A stretch of 9,874 nucleotides of DNA from Bacteroidia bacterium (GCA_014376345.1 JACMRS010000326.1:1-9874); one strand, 5' to 3'. Shown: positions 1 through 4,823, numbered from the stretch's first letter. The notes: generated by a model from the sequence alone, not told the origin. Translations and numbers: made by a program.

Positions 1-73
1 AGAAGAGTTCAGAGATTGCTAAGAAAGTAATCAACTGTAACGGGTTAACTACTTTGTTTTTTTGAATAGCCAT
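1..73 (-). CDS. Possible N-terminus of a hypothetical protein, cut by window edge
   Basis: Reading leftward from an ATG at 73, the frame stays open to the window edge and gives 24 residues beginning MAIQKNKVVNPLQLITF. The bases just upstream on that strand are an A-rich leader (aatttaaaacaaaacaaa), very similar to the leader of the gene at 8179, which supports a true start in a genome without Shine-Dalgarno sites. The fragment is too short to assign to a family. The competing reading is the last 20 codons of a forward gene ending in TGA at 63-65; nothing decides against it except the good reverse-strand leader. If real, the gene is divergent from the one at 260 and its leader would carry the GC-rich island at 104-166. 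Confidence 0.4.
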   Translation of the reverse strand, partial: MAIQKNKVVNPLQLITFLAISELF

Positions 74-103
74 TTTGTTTTGTTTTAAATTGTTAAATGC
101 TTG

Positions 104-166
104 TGCCCGGAGTGGGAACGTCAACCTTGAATGGGCGGGGTTGATTTAAGGGAGGGCATCCGGGTG
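104..166. other. GC-rich foldable intergenic island
   Basis: This stretch is clearly richer in G and C than the surrounding AT-rich DNA. It contains two nested inverted repeats. The outer arms are 104-110 (TGCCCGG) and 160-166 (CCGGGTG), which pair over seven positions with two G-U pairs when read as forward-strand RNA. The inner arms are TCAACC at 121-126 and GGTTGA at 139-144, pairing perfectly around a 12-base loop. It lies between the putative reverse gene starting at 73 and the forward gene at 260. It could be a structured leader, a small RNA, a protein-binding or attachment site, or a scar of recombination. I do not recognise it as a known riboswitch or tRNA. Confidence 0.35.
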
Positions 167-247
167 TACGATACAGATTTCCAAAATTCAAAATCAGAAA
201 AAGAATATGGTATATAATAATAATAGTTATATTTCATTTCTATTTCT

Positions 248-255
248 TATTTTTG
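248..255 (+). promoter_or_regulatory. Candidate -7 box (TATTTTTG) of a leaderless promoter
   Basis: TATTTTTG fits the Bacteroidota -7 consensus TAnnTTTG and is followed by exactly four bases and then the ATG at 260. Transcription would start at or next to the start codon. The spacing is the same as at the two divergent promoters around 1434-1482. No convincing -33 TTG element is seen at the expected distance, so this is weaker than the promoter at 1451-1482. Confidence 0.35.
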
Positions 256-259
256 TTGT

Positions 260-610
260 ATGGAAATAAAAGACACATTACGCAACGGTATTAGGGAATT
301 GATAACAAAGAATGGCCTGTCTACGGTGAAAGAAGTAGGTGAGTTGTTAAAAAATATAGCTGATCTCCCGATACTTGATTTTGAGGTTATCGAAAACGAA
401 TATAAGTTTGAGTTAAAAATAACACCTGTTTCCGCGGCTGTTTCAAAAACAAAACCTATTTCTGTACTTGTTTCAAAAACGGAAGTTGGTTTTTATTCGG
501 GTCCTGCCGATGTTAAAGCATTAAACAATAAGATAGCTGATGCGTGTTATGGTGTAGTTCCTGTTAATGAACGCTGGATTGAAGTAAAAATATATAAACT
601 GGAAAATTAA
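260..610 (+). CDS. Hypothetical protein, 116 aa
   Basis: I do not recognise this family. The protein starts with a helical, charged segment (about residues 1-35, with a KDTLRNGIRELI stretch) followed by a beta-rich part. Residues ~55-75 carry a near-duplicated element: VSAAVSKTKPIS is followed at once by VLVSKTEVGF, visible in the DNA as two copies of 'gtttcaaaaac'. There is no signal peptide or membrane segment. The ATG is preceded at four bases by a TAnnTTTG box, supporting this start and a leaderless message. It stands alone: the region upstream is non-coding, and downstream it converges on the reverse operon ending at 642, about 30 bases away, with only a weak AT-only hairpin between. It is probably an accessory phage gene. 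Confidence 0.7.
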   Translation: MEIKDTLRNGIRELITKNGLSTVKEVGELLKNIADLPILDFEVIENEYKFELKITPVSAAVSKTKPISVLVSKTEVGFYSGPADVKALNNKIADACYGVVPVNERWIEVKIYKLEN

Positions 611-641
611 AAATACTTGCAGCTTTAGTAATAGAAATATT

Positions 642-890
642 TTATGTCAATTTAAGATTATAACCATTAGGTAAGCTGTGGATAATCTTCAACAATCCTT
701 TCTGATGGATTGCTACTTGGGAGATATTCAATGATTTGTTTTCAGGCCATCCCATTAATGATTTAAATTCTTTATCAAGTGCCAGCATGATTAATTCAGA
801 GCAATGAACTTCTATTGTCGGCACATCATTCCTTTCTGAAAGTCGAATTATTTCATCAACTTCCTTTAAGATCATTTCATATATGGTCAT
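642..890 (-). CDS. Hypothetical protein, 82 aa, last gene of reverse operon
   Basis: Family not recognised. The N-terminal half is predicted helical and acidic (MTIYEMILKEVDEIIRL, then EVHCSELIMLALDKEF), and the C-terminal half looks more beta-like (SQVAIHQKGLLKIIH). There is no signal peptide, membrane helix or catalytic motif. Its ATG overlaps the TGA of the preceding gene as ATGA (887-890), a usual sign of translational coupling, so the two proteins are probably made together and may act together. It is the last of three co-directional genes read leftward from the divergent promoter region at 1430-1486. The gene ends at TAA (644-642), convergent with the gene at 260-610. Confidence 0.7.
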   Translation of the reverse strand: MTIYEMILKEVDEIIRLSERNDVPTIEVHCSELIMLALDKEFKSLMGWPENKSLNISQVAIHQKGLLKIIHSLPNGYNLKLT

Positions 891-1213
891 ACTTCTGAGT
901 TTAAATGTACTGATGCAAGCTTGCGGTAGTTAATAGCTTCTGTTGTTATGTGCATATAAACATTACAATTGCCGGTATCTGCTTTCGGCACCAAGCCGTA
1001 ACCTTTTGCTTTCACATTGACAACAATCCATTGATTATTCAGATCAAGGCCGTAGGTTGCAAGGAATTTTTCAATATCGTATTTACAGATAACATCACCT
1101 TTGAAAAAAACACCTGCTTCTGTATTTGGGTCAAGCGGCAGGCTCCACGTGAAACGGCCGTCATCATGTTTTACTTCGCCTAATGTGGGAATACCTGATA
1201 ACTCATTATTCAT
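887..1213 (-). CDS. Hypothetical protein, 108 aa, middle gene of reverse operon
   Basis: Family not recognised. The sequence is soluble-looking and mixed alpha/beta: a loop-rich N-terminus with a KHDDGRFTWSLPLDP stretch, a central 'GDVICKYDIEKFLATYGLDL' block, then a beta-rich end with WIVVNVKAKGYGLVP. No membrane segment or obvious active site is seen. The start at 1213 lies six bases after the stop of the upstream gene (TAA at 1222-1220), with an A-rich leader. The end overlaps the next gene by ATGA. The tight packing indicates one message for the three reverse genes. The forward reading at 950-1183 is its antisense shadow. Confidence 0.72.
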   Translation of the reverse strand: MNNELSGIPTLGEVKHDDGRFTWSLPLDPNTEAGVFFKGDVICKYDIEKFLATYGLDLNNQWIVVNVKAKGYGLVPKADTGNCNVYMHITTEAINYRKLASVHLNSEV

Positions 1214-1219
1214 TTTATG

Positions 1220-1429
1220 TTATTTGATGTGTAAAAATACAAGCAGCTTCAATGTTTGAAACCATATGAATTGAGTGAATGCATTGTCTTGCTTTTCATA
1301 AGGATAAAATGTAATAATAGTGTTGCCGCATTTCTTTCTTTTACGAATAACATAAGTGCAAGTTCCTTTATTACCGGATGTAATAAGATCCCACTTTTTA
1401 AAACCATCCTCACTAAGCATCATCTTCAT
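1220..1429 (-). CDS. Hypothetical protein, 69 aa, first gene of reverse operon
   Basis: This small basic protein has no recognised family. It begins MKMMLSEDGFKKWDL, has a basic patch with VIRKRKKCGN near residues 27-36, and ends in an aromatic and hydrophobic stretch. That tail is not long enough to call a membrane helix with confidence. A TATATTTG box on the reverse strand (1441-1434) stands four bases before this ATG, exactly as for the divergent gene at 1487, which is the main reason to believe both start codons. It is followed six bases on by the next reverse gene. It shows no helix-turn-helix, so it is not obviously the regulator of the divergent region, although its small size and basic patch do not exclude DNA binding. 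Confidence 0.55.
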   Translation of the reverse strand: MKMMLSEDGFKKWDLITSGNKGTCTYVIRKRKKCGNTIITFYPYEKQDNAFTQFIWFQTLKLLVFLHIK

Positions 1430-1433
1430 GCAG

Positions 1434-1441
1434 CAAATATA
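1434..1441 (-). promoter_or_regulatory. Candidate -7 box (TATATTTG) of leaderless leftward promoter
   Basis: On the reverse strand the bases read TATATTTG-CTGC-ATG, matching the Bacteroidota consensus TAnnTTTG. Four bases separate the box from the start codon at 1429, so transcription should begin at or beside the ATG. No clear -33 TTG is present at the usual distance. The box mirrors the one on the other strand at 1475-1482, making a compact divergent control region. Confidence 0.5.
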
Positions 1442-1450
1442 AAATTAAAT

Positions 1451-1482
1451 TTGGAAGTACATAATAATGATTATTATATTTG
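1451..1482 (+). promoter_or_regulatory. Bacteroidota-type promoter for the accessory operon, leaderless
   Basis: TTG at 1451-1453 (within TTTGG) and TATATTTG at 1475-1482 match the Bacteroidota -33 and -7 elements with about 21 bases between them. The -7 box is followed by TCAA and then the ATG at 1487, so the expected start of transcription falls on the start codon. This decides the start of the gene at 1487 against the longer reading from 1256. The -7 box overlaps the right arm of the palindrome at 1461-1477, which is where a repressor would block it. Confidence 0.6.
1461..1477. promoter_or_regulatory. Perfect 17-bp palindrome, candidate operator
   Basis: ATAATAAT-G-ATTATTAT is a perfect inverted repeat with eight-base arms around one central base. 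It lies in the 57-base space between the two divergent start codons, and its right arm covers the first three bases of the rightward -7 box (1475-1482). Placement and symmetry fit a site for a dimeric repressor. The caution is that the arms are pure A and T in AT-rich DNA, so chance is possible, and no regulator gene is evident in the window. Confidence 0.4.
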
Positions 1483-1486
1483 TCAA

Positions 1487-1714
1487 ATGAAAAACTCATT
1501 AACTCTAAATGGAGTGAAATATGACCTGATCACTGTATCAGCATCAATGTTTGAAATAGATGGCAATCATAAAATACCATTGAATCTTATAAAAGAAGAG
1601 CAGCATCAGTTAACGGATGAAGCTGAAAAAGTTCCGCGGCGAACATATCCGTCAATACAAATAGGAAATGAATACTTTGGAATTAAGCCGGCAGAAAAGC
1701 AAACCGAATATTGA
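1487..1714 (+). CDS. Hypothetical protein, 75 aa, first gene of accessory operon
   Basis: Family not recognised. The protein starts MKNSLTLNGVKYDLITVS. It looks like a small beta-rich N-terminal domain (NGVKYDLITVSASMF, then a likely turn), a charged helix (IKEEQHQLTDEAEKV), and an ending with IQIGNEYFGIKPAEKQ. An open frame extends upstream to 1256, but that extension is antisense to the reverse gene 1220-1429 and lacks a promoter. The ATG at 1487, four bases after a TATATTTG box, is the better start. The TGA stop (1712-1714) overlaps a TTG start of the next gene. Its place at the head of the operon with the Acb2/Tad1-like and Tad2-like genes makes it a guilt-by-association candidate for a role against host defence. 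Confidence 0.65.
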   Translation: MKNSLTLNGVKYDLITVSASMFEIDGNHKIPLNLIKEEQHQLTDEAEKVPRRTYPSIQIGNEYFGIKPAEKQTEY

Positions 1715-1971
1715 TTGAGGGCTTTGCGTTTGAGGTTGAGCGAGTATCTGAATCAATGATCAAACAGCACATAAAGCAGATAGAAGAGTATTGTGAAAAC
1801 TCATGGATTGCTGAGTGTGGAATATCCTTTGTACCGGCAATTATGCCTCCGATATCGGAATACAATTCAGATGAATTCAGATCCGCTGTATGTGCGAAAT
1901 ATAGAAAGAAAACAGAAAAATTAATTACTAAATCAATAATAAAAAACCATGGAACAAAACCAAGAAATTAA
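1711..1971 (+). CDS. Hypothetical protein, 86 aa, TTG start coupled to upstream gene
   Basis: Family not recognised. The sequence is mostly helical and charged: VERVSESMIKQHIKQIEEYCEN, a central PAIMPPISEY turn, then a basic C-terminal helix (YRKKTEKLITKSIIKNH). Three cysteines are present. The start is uncertain: TTG at 1711 forms TTGA with the stop of the preceding gene, typical of stop-start coupling, whereas the first in-frame ATG is at 1756 and would give 71 residues. I favour TTG because the extra residues continue a protein-like sequence and no other leader is seen. The end overlaps the next gene by 23 bases. It sits between the operon's first gene and the tandem Acb2/Tad1-like gene. 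Confidence 0.6.
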   Translation: MIEGFAFEVERVSESMIKQHIKQIEEYCENSWIAECGISFVPAIMPPISEYNSDEFRSAVCAKYRKKTEKLITKSIIKNHGTKPRN

Positions 1972-2674
1972 ATCAGAAAACACATCAGAGCAATCTTCAA
2001 CACCGTATACACTCGGTATGATGAAAATGGGCGTTTCTTTTAATCCCGGCCAGCGCAATGATGTAAAAGAAATAAAAGCATTTTGCGCCAAGATGTATGA
2101 CTACCTGGATATGCTTTCAGCAGATATCAACTTTAATAAGTTTGAAGGAATGCGACTTAAAGCTATTGCTCATACATTTTTGGAAACCTTCCAGATGAAT
2201 GCAGTCAAAGCTGTCACGTATTTTGATGATTGGTTAATTGCAGAAACAATGAAATGGCCGGTAGGTCCGTTTGCGCCTGTTGATCAACACCCAACAAGTG
2301 GCGAACTTGCATGCACCGTAACTTTCAATGTTGGTGGCCGAGAGGATGTAAAAACAATCAAGGTGCAGTCTGCAGAAATATATGACCTGATGGAAACCTT
2401 TGGTCAGGCATTAGAAAATTATATACAAAGTGAAAATAATCTGGACAGAAAAGCTACCCATCATGAGCAAATGAAAAAAGCACATGATTTACTTTCAGAT
2501 GAAGAAAAAGAAAATAGTATAGTAAATAAATCAATGAGTTCCGTTGCACCACCATCATCGCCGGAAACGATTCTTAAGTTCCGGAAGGCTGATCACGCAC
2601 GCGGAGCTTTGGGAGATGCTTTTCATGCGCTCAGACAATTTCAGATGTATGCAGTGAAAGCTGTTACACGATAA
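1949..2674 (+). CDS. Tandem Acb2/Tad1-like hairpin protein, putative defence-signal sponge
   Basis: The 241-residue protein contains the same helical-hairpin pattern twice. The first-helix motif is FNPGQRNDVKEIK...YDYL at 31-52 and FNVGGREDVKTIK...YDLM at 126-148. The second-helix motif ends FQMNAVKAVT at 81-90 and FQMYAVKAVT at 231-240, identical at nine of ten positions. The order 'FNP...DVxxIK...A...D' then 'R...A...(A/F)QMxAVKAxTR' is what I recall for Acb2 and Tad1, phage proteins of roughly 90-150 residues that bind cyclic nucleotide signals of CBASS and Thoeris. Here two copies are fused, and the second has an insertion of about 60 residues (150-212) between its helices. No enzymatic motif is seen. 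The function as a sponge is inferred from family resemblance and I cannot map ligand residues. It overlaps the upstream gene by 23 bases. Confidence 0.65.
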   Translation: MEQNQEIKSENTSEQSSTPYTLGMMKMGVSFNPGQRNDVKEIKAFCAKMYDYLDMLSADINFNKFEGMRLKAIAHTFLETFQMNAVKAVTYFDDWLIAETMKWPVGPFAPVDQHPTSGELACTVTFNVGGREDVKTIKVQSAEIYDLMETFGQALENYIQSENNLDRKATHHEQMKKAHDLLSDEEKENSIVNKSMSSVAPPSSPETILKFRKADHARGALGDAFHALRQFQMYAVKAVTR

Positions 2675-2708
2675 TTAAGTAATTAATTAACCATTTAATA
2701 TTTAAACC

Positions 2709-3134
2709 ATGAATCACACACAAGCGGTACAAGCCGCAAACGAAGGTCACATTGTACGGCGCACATCCTGGGAAGAAAGTGTAACACTTCAACCAAAAGA
2801 AGGCCGTTTGTATAAAGGTAACAAGCTTTATGAAGCGCAACAGGAAGATGTAAATGCAACTGACTGGGAACTTACAGTAAAAAACGATCCTGTGACTGAA
2901 AAGATAATTGCTGCAGAAATTTCCCATAAGGAAGATCAGGCAAATCTTGAAGATGACAAAGCTGATAAAGCTGAAGATAGTAATACTGAAGATAATAAAA
3001 CTGCTGATGAAACAGATAAAAAGAATTCAGCAAAAACTTCGGTAGCAAGTAAAAAAGATGCAGATAAGAAACCGGCCGACAACAAAAAAGTTGCTGCAAA
3101 ACCCTCAAATTCTGCCAAACCAAAAAGAAAATAA
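2709..3134 (+). CDS. Tad2-like (DUF2829) domain with long charged tail
   Basis: Residues 1-56 resemble the Thoeris anti-defence 2 / DUF2829 fold: a starting helix (MNHTQAVQAANEG), then IVRRTSW, a beta meander with RLYKGNKLYEA, and the closing 'EDVNATDWEL' that matches the family's D-x-x-A-x-DW ending. The GWNGKG-type segment often found after the first tryptophan in Tad2 is replaced by WEESVTL, so ligand binding is uncertain. Residues ~65-141 are low-complexity K, D, A and E, acidic at first (73-105) and basic at the end (KPKRK), probably disordered. Tad2 proteins sequester nucleotide signals, but short DUF2829 proteins are also common in phages without known function. It follows the tandem hairpin gene by 34 bases and precedes a terminator, so it closes the operon. 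Confidence 0.55.
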   Translation: MNHTQAVQAANEGHIVRRTSWEESVTLQPKEGRLYKGNKLYEAQQEDVNATDWELTVKNDPVTEKIIAAEISHKEDQANLEDDKADKAEDSNTEDNKTADETDKKNSAKTSVASKKDADKKPADNKKVAAKPSNSAKPKRK

Positions 3135-3155
3135 TACAACCCTATATTTGATTTT

Positions 3156-3190
3156 AAAGGTCTGCAGTAATATGCAGGCCTTTTTAATTT
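3156..3190 (+). terminator. Intrinsic terminator ending the accessory operon
   Basis: An 11-bp stem with one G-U pair (AAAGGTCTGCA at 3156-3166 with TGCAGGCCTTT at 3173-3183) closes a six-base loop and runs into a T-rich tract (3181-3190). It starts 21 bases after the stop at 3134. This is the strongest terminator in the window and separates the accessory operon from the structural genes. Confidence 0.85.
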
Positions 3191-3248
3191 AAGCCATTGT
3201 TTACATTCTTCAAACCGCTTGAATATCACTGTATGCCTTAAATCATTC

Positions 3249-3256
3249 TATATTTA
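3249..3256 (+). promoter_or_regulatory. Weak candidate -7 box for the structural gene cluster
   Basis: TATATTTA differs from TAnnTTTG only at the last base and stands 26 bases before the ATG at 3283, after the terminator at 3156-3190. A promoter is expected here because transcription from the left is terminated. No -33 element is seen at a normal distance, so the exact box is uncertain. Confidence 0.25.
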
Positions 3257-3282
3257 TACGGAAATTATAAACCTGATGAAAC

Positions 3283-3561
3283 ATGACAATTAAAATAATT
3301 GTAGTAAGTAGCAATTTACCGGCAATAAAAGCGGGTATCATATATAATTGGAACGGCACACTTGCAGATGCTCAACCGCCGGCAGCAGTTGTAGCGGGAG
3401 ATCCACCCATTGCTGCAGCAGATAAAAAGGTTTCTGTAAAAGCAATAGTTGTAATGGGAAATCCTGTTTATAAAAATGGCACAAAGTTAAACCTTTGGAT
3501 AAGCCCAAATACATTAACCCATATTTTTAATCATCCAAAAAGTAATTACTATGCAATTTGA
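3283..3561 (+). CDS. Hypothetical protein, 92 aa, start of virion surface cassette
   Basis: Family not recognised. It is a beta- and alanine-rich small protein: MTIKIIVVSSNLPAIKAGII, a Pro/Ala/Asp-rich middle (AQPPAAVVAGDPPIAAADKK), a second strand (VSVKAIVVMGNPVYKNG) and an end with NLWISPNTLTHIF. Two similar 'K-[IA]-IVV-[SM]' strands could form a small sheet. No signal peptide or membrane helix is evident. The last 11 bases overlap the start of the next gene, and the following four genes encode phage-type structural domains, so a minor structural role is likely by position only. Confidence 0.65.
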   Translation: MTIKIIVVSSNLPAIKAGIIYNWNGTLADAQPPAAVVAGDPPIAAADKKVSVKAIVVMGNPVYKNGTKLNLWISPNTLTHIFNHPKSNYYAI

Positions 3562-4012
3562 TCCGACTGACCTTAAAAATATAGGTTTAAGTAAATACTT
3601 GATAGATAAAATAATGAAACTGGGTGCTGGTACAGCAACAGTATTAACCAAAAAAGTACATGTTACAGTTGACGAACTACTAGGTTTGCAATTTATACCT
3701 AAAGTATTGATAGGCGCACCGGGTGCAGGAAAGTTTATTACACCTCTTAAAACGGTATTTAAATTTAATCCGGGATCAAATCCTTACTCTGCAACAACAA
3801 TAAGTATTGGATATACTAATGGATTTTCATCATCTGGAGTTCCGGTTTATAGCCTTCCACCGTACAGTAATTTTGGCTTTTCTGCTAAACCGGCAGATCA
3901 GACATTTACGGATATAGAAAACTATGATTTATGCATACTTTCAGGTTCACCGGTTACCGGTGGTAACGGTACATTAGATGTGTATGTTACATACATGATA
4001 ACAGACTTGTAA
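3551..4012 (+). CDS. Putative phage structural beta-sandwich protein, 153 aa
   Basis: Residues ~35-153 follow a pattern common in phage surface proteins: a strand with VTVDELLGL, then 'IPKVLIGAPGAGKFITPLK', a Tyr/Gly-rich centre (SATTISIGYTNGF), and a closing ENYDLCILSGSPVTGGNGTLDVYVTYMI. The 'PAPGAGK' loop and the 'TGGNGTLxVxVxY' end are what I recall from small virion proteins found near tail fibre and capsid genes. Residues 1-30 are helical and may anchor it. GAPGAGK (55-61) looks like a Walker A motif but lies in a beta context without Walker B, so I do not call an ATPase. The start overlaps the upstream gene by 11 bases. Confidence 0.6.
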   Translation: MQFDPTDLKNIGLSKYLIDKIMKLGAGTATVLTKKVHVTVDELLGLQFIPKVLIGAPGAGKFITPLKTVFKFNPGSNPYSATTISIGYTNGFSSSGVPVYSLPPYSNFGFSAKPADQTFTDIENYDLCILSGSPVTGGNGTLDVYVTYMITDL

Positions 4013-4031
4013 GAAATTATTGAACTTAGGA

Positions 4032-4061
4032 TTTGCAGCATAATAAAATACTTTATATTTT
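4032..4061 (+). promoter_or_regulatory. Candidate internal promoter before 4065
   Basis: TTTG at 4032-4035 and TATATTTT at 4054-4061 resemble the -33 and -7 elements with about 18 bases between them. Only the last base of TAnnTTTG is changed. The ATG at 4065 follows after three bases, again giving a near-leaderless arrangement. The 52-base gap is the largest within the cluster before the fibre gene. Confidence 0.35.
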
Positions 4062-4064
4062 AAA

Positions 4065-4379
4065 ATGATAAAAGAAATATTAAGTTCAACCCCTTCAGTA
4101 ATTTATAGGTGTAATAATAGAAATAATGAAGATGAATTAATGACCTCCATTTTAATTTCAAATACAGTCGGAGTAAATTCAAGGGTGTGGTTACTTATAA
4201 AAAACAATAAAGACACAGCGGTAAATGCAGGGGCAATATTATACGGAACCCTATTAGATCCTAATGAATTAATGGACCTTCCAAATAAGCGTTTGAAATA
4301 TGGTGATTTTGTTGAAGCTTATTCAGATAACGAAAACGCAATTTCATTTTATGCAGATGTAGAAAATATCAAAGAATAA
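4065..4379 (+). CDS. Putative phage structural protein, 104 aa
   Basis: The protein reads as an all-beta domain: SVIYRCNNRN, then TSILISNTVGVNSRVWLLI, then AGAILYGTLLDPNELMDL, and finally LKYGDFVEAYSDNENAISFYADVENI. The layout 'I-x-I-x-N-T ... ILY...L.PNE...L ...L..GD.[IV].A.......[IV]SF....E' resembles small virion proteins of tailed phages that sit beside fibre or capsid genes. I know these as a pattern and give no named family. No signal peptide or membrane helix is seen. Its stop and the next start form TAATG (4377-4381), so the two are translationally coupled. Confidence 0.6.
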   Translation: MIKEILSSTPSVIYRCNNRNNEDELMTSILISNTVGVNSRVWLLIKNNKDTAVNAGAILYGTLLDPNELMDLPNKRLKYGDFVEAYSDNENAISFYADVENIKE

Positions 4380-4798
4380 TGTACACCGGTATAAAAAGAA
4401 CAGGTAAGAAAGAACTTCAAACAGGAAGCGTTCTTGATGCATTTTCTATTTCATATTTAAAAACCACTTTTACAGCAGGAGAAGTTTTAGGTGGGCAAAG
4501 ATTAGTAAAATCAGAAGGTAATCAGGTTTTTTATTTTAATCCTAATGATGCTGATGCTTTTAAACAGATTGGGATCACACATCAAGCTGCTCTTACAGGA
4601 AAACCTATAGAAGTAATAACAGAAGGGGTTTATGAAAATTCAGGATTTTCATTTACACCTGATACAGTTTATTACGCAGCTTCAAATGGTTTGTTCACTT
4701 CTGTAATACCAACAACAGGGGTATTATTGAGAATTGGATATACCATTAATGCAACAACAATAAAAATTGATATTTCAGAACCTTTTTTTCTAATCTAA
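4379..4798 (+). CDS. Putative phage virion surface (decoration-type) protein, 139 aa
   Basis: Residues 65-83 (GITHQAALTGKPIEVITEG) and 97-134 (VYYAASNGLFTSVIPTTG, then LLRIGYTINATTIKIDI) follow a widespread phage beta module: 'A..G..[IV].V...G' then 'YY....G..T...P..G....IG.......I.I'. The same module is visible in the next gene, so the two are probably paralogous domains. This module is usually found in capsid decoration or fibre-associated proteins. Residues 1-60 form a separate N-terminal part with LDAFSISYLKTTFTAGEVL. It is coupled to the upstream gene by TAATG. The gap to the next gene is filled almost wholly by a TAAAA repeat. Confidence 0.6.
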   Translation: MYTGIKRTGKKELQTGSVLDAFSISYLKTTFTAGEVLGGQRLVKSEGNQVFYFNPNDADAFKQIGITHQAALTGKPIEVITEGVYENSGFSFTPDTVYYAASNGLFTSVIPTTGVLLRIGYTINATTIKIDISEPFFLI

Positions 4799-4823
4799 TA
4801 AAATAAAATAAAATAAAATAAAA
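4799..4823 (+). repeat. Tandem repeat (TAAAA) x5 at a translation start
   Basis: Five perfect copies of TAAAA fill the entire space between the stop at 4796-4798 and the ATG at 4823; the last A is the first base of that ATG. In Bacteroidota, A-rich sequence before the ATG promotes translation, so the tract probably acts as the ribosome-loading leader. Copy number changes by slippage would alter that leader without touching the reading frame. Confidence 0.8.

Noticed and set aside
3..65. Tail of a forward gene ending in TGA at 63-65
   Set aside because: Only 20 codons are visible and no family is recognisable; the reverse reading with an A-rich leader is slightly better, but the choice remains open.
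131..217. 28-codon forward reading beginning MGGVDLREG inside the GC-rich island
   Set aside because: It is too short, lacks an A-rich leader, and overlaps the inverted repeats; I treat the island as non-coding.
610..643. AT-only hairpin (AAAATACTT with AAATATTTT) between convergent genes, as a two-way terminator
   Set aside because: The stem has no G-C pair, one mismatch and a 16-base loop, so it would be too weak to call.
609..1251. Similar 19-base stretches at 609-627 and 1233-1251 (16 of 19 identical) as flanking direct repeats of a cassette
   Set aside because: Matches of this quality are expected by chance in a window of this size and composition.
1256..1486. Longer reading of the first accessory gene, starting at 1256
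   Set aside because: This part is antisense to the reverse gene 1220-1429, and a TATATTTG box directly before the ATG at 1487 marks the better start.
2664..3229. Three reverse-strand readings with hydrophobic stretches
   Set aside because: They are antisense shadows of the Tad2-like gene; its K/D/A-rich codons read backwards give Leu/Phe/Ser-rich false membrane segments.
3713..3733. GAPGAGK, a Walker A-like P-loop in the 153-aa protein
   Set aside because: It lies in an all-beta context of a type common in phage surface proteins, with no following helix pattern and no Walker B motif.
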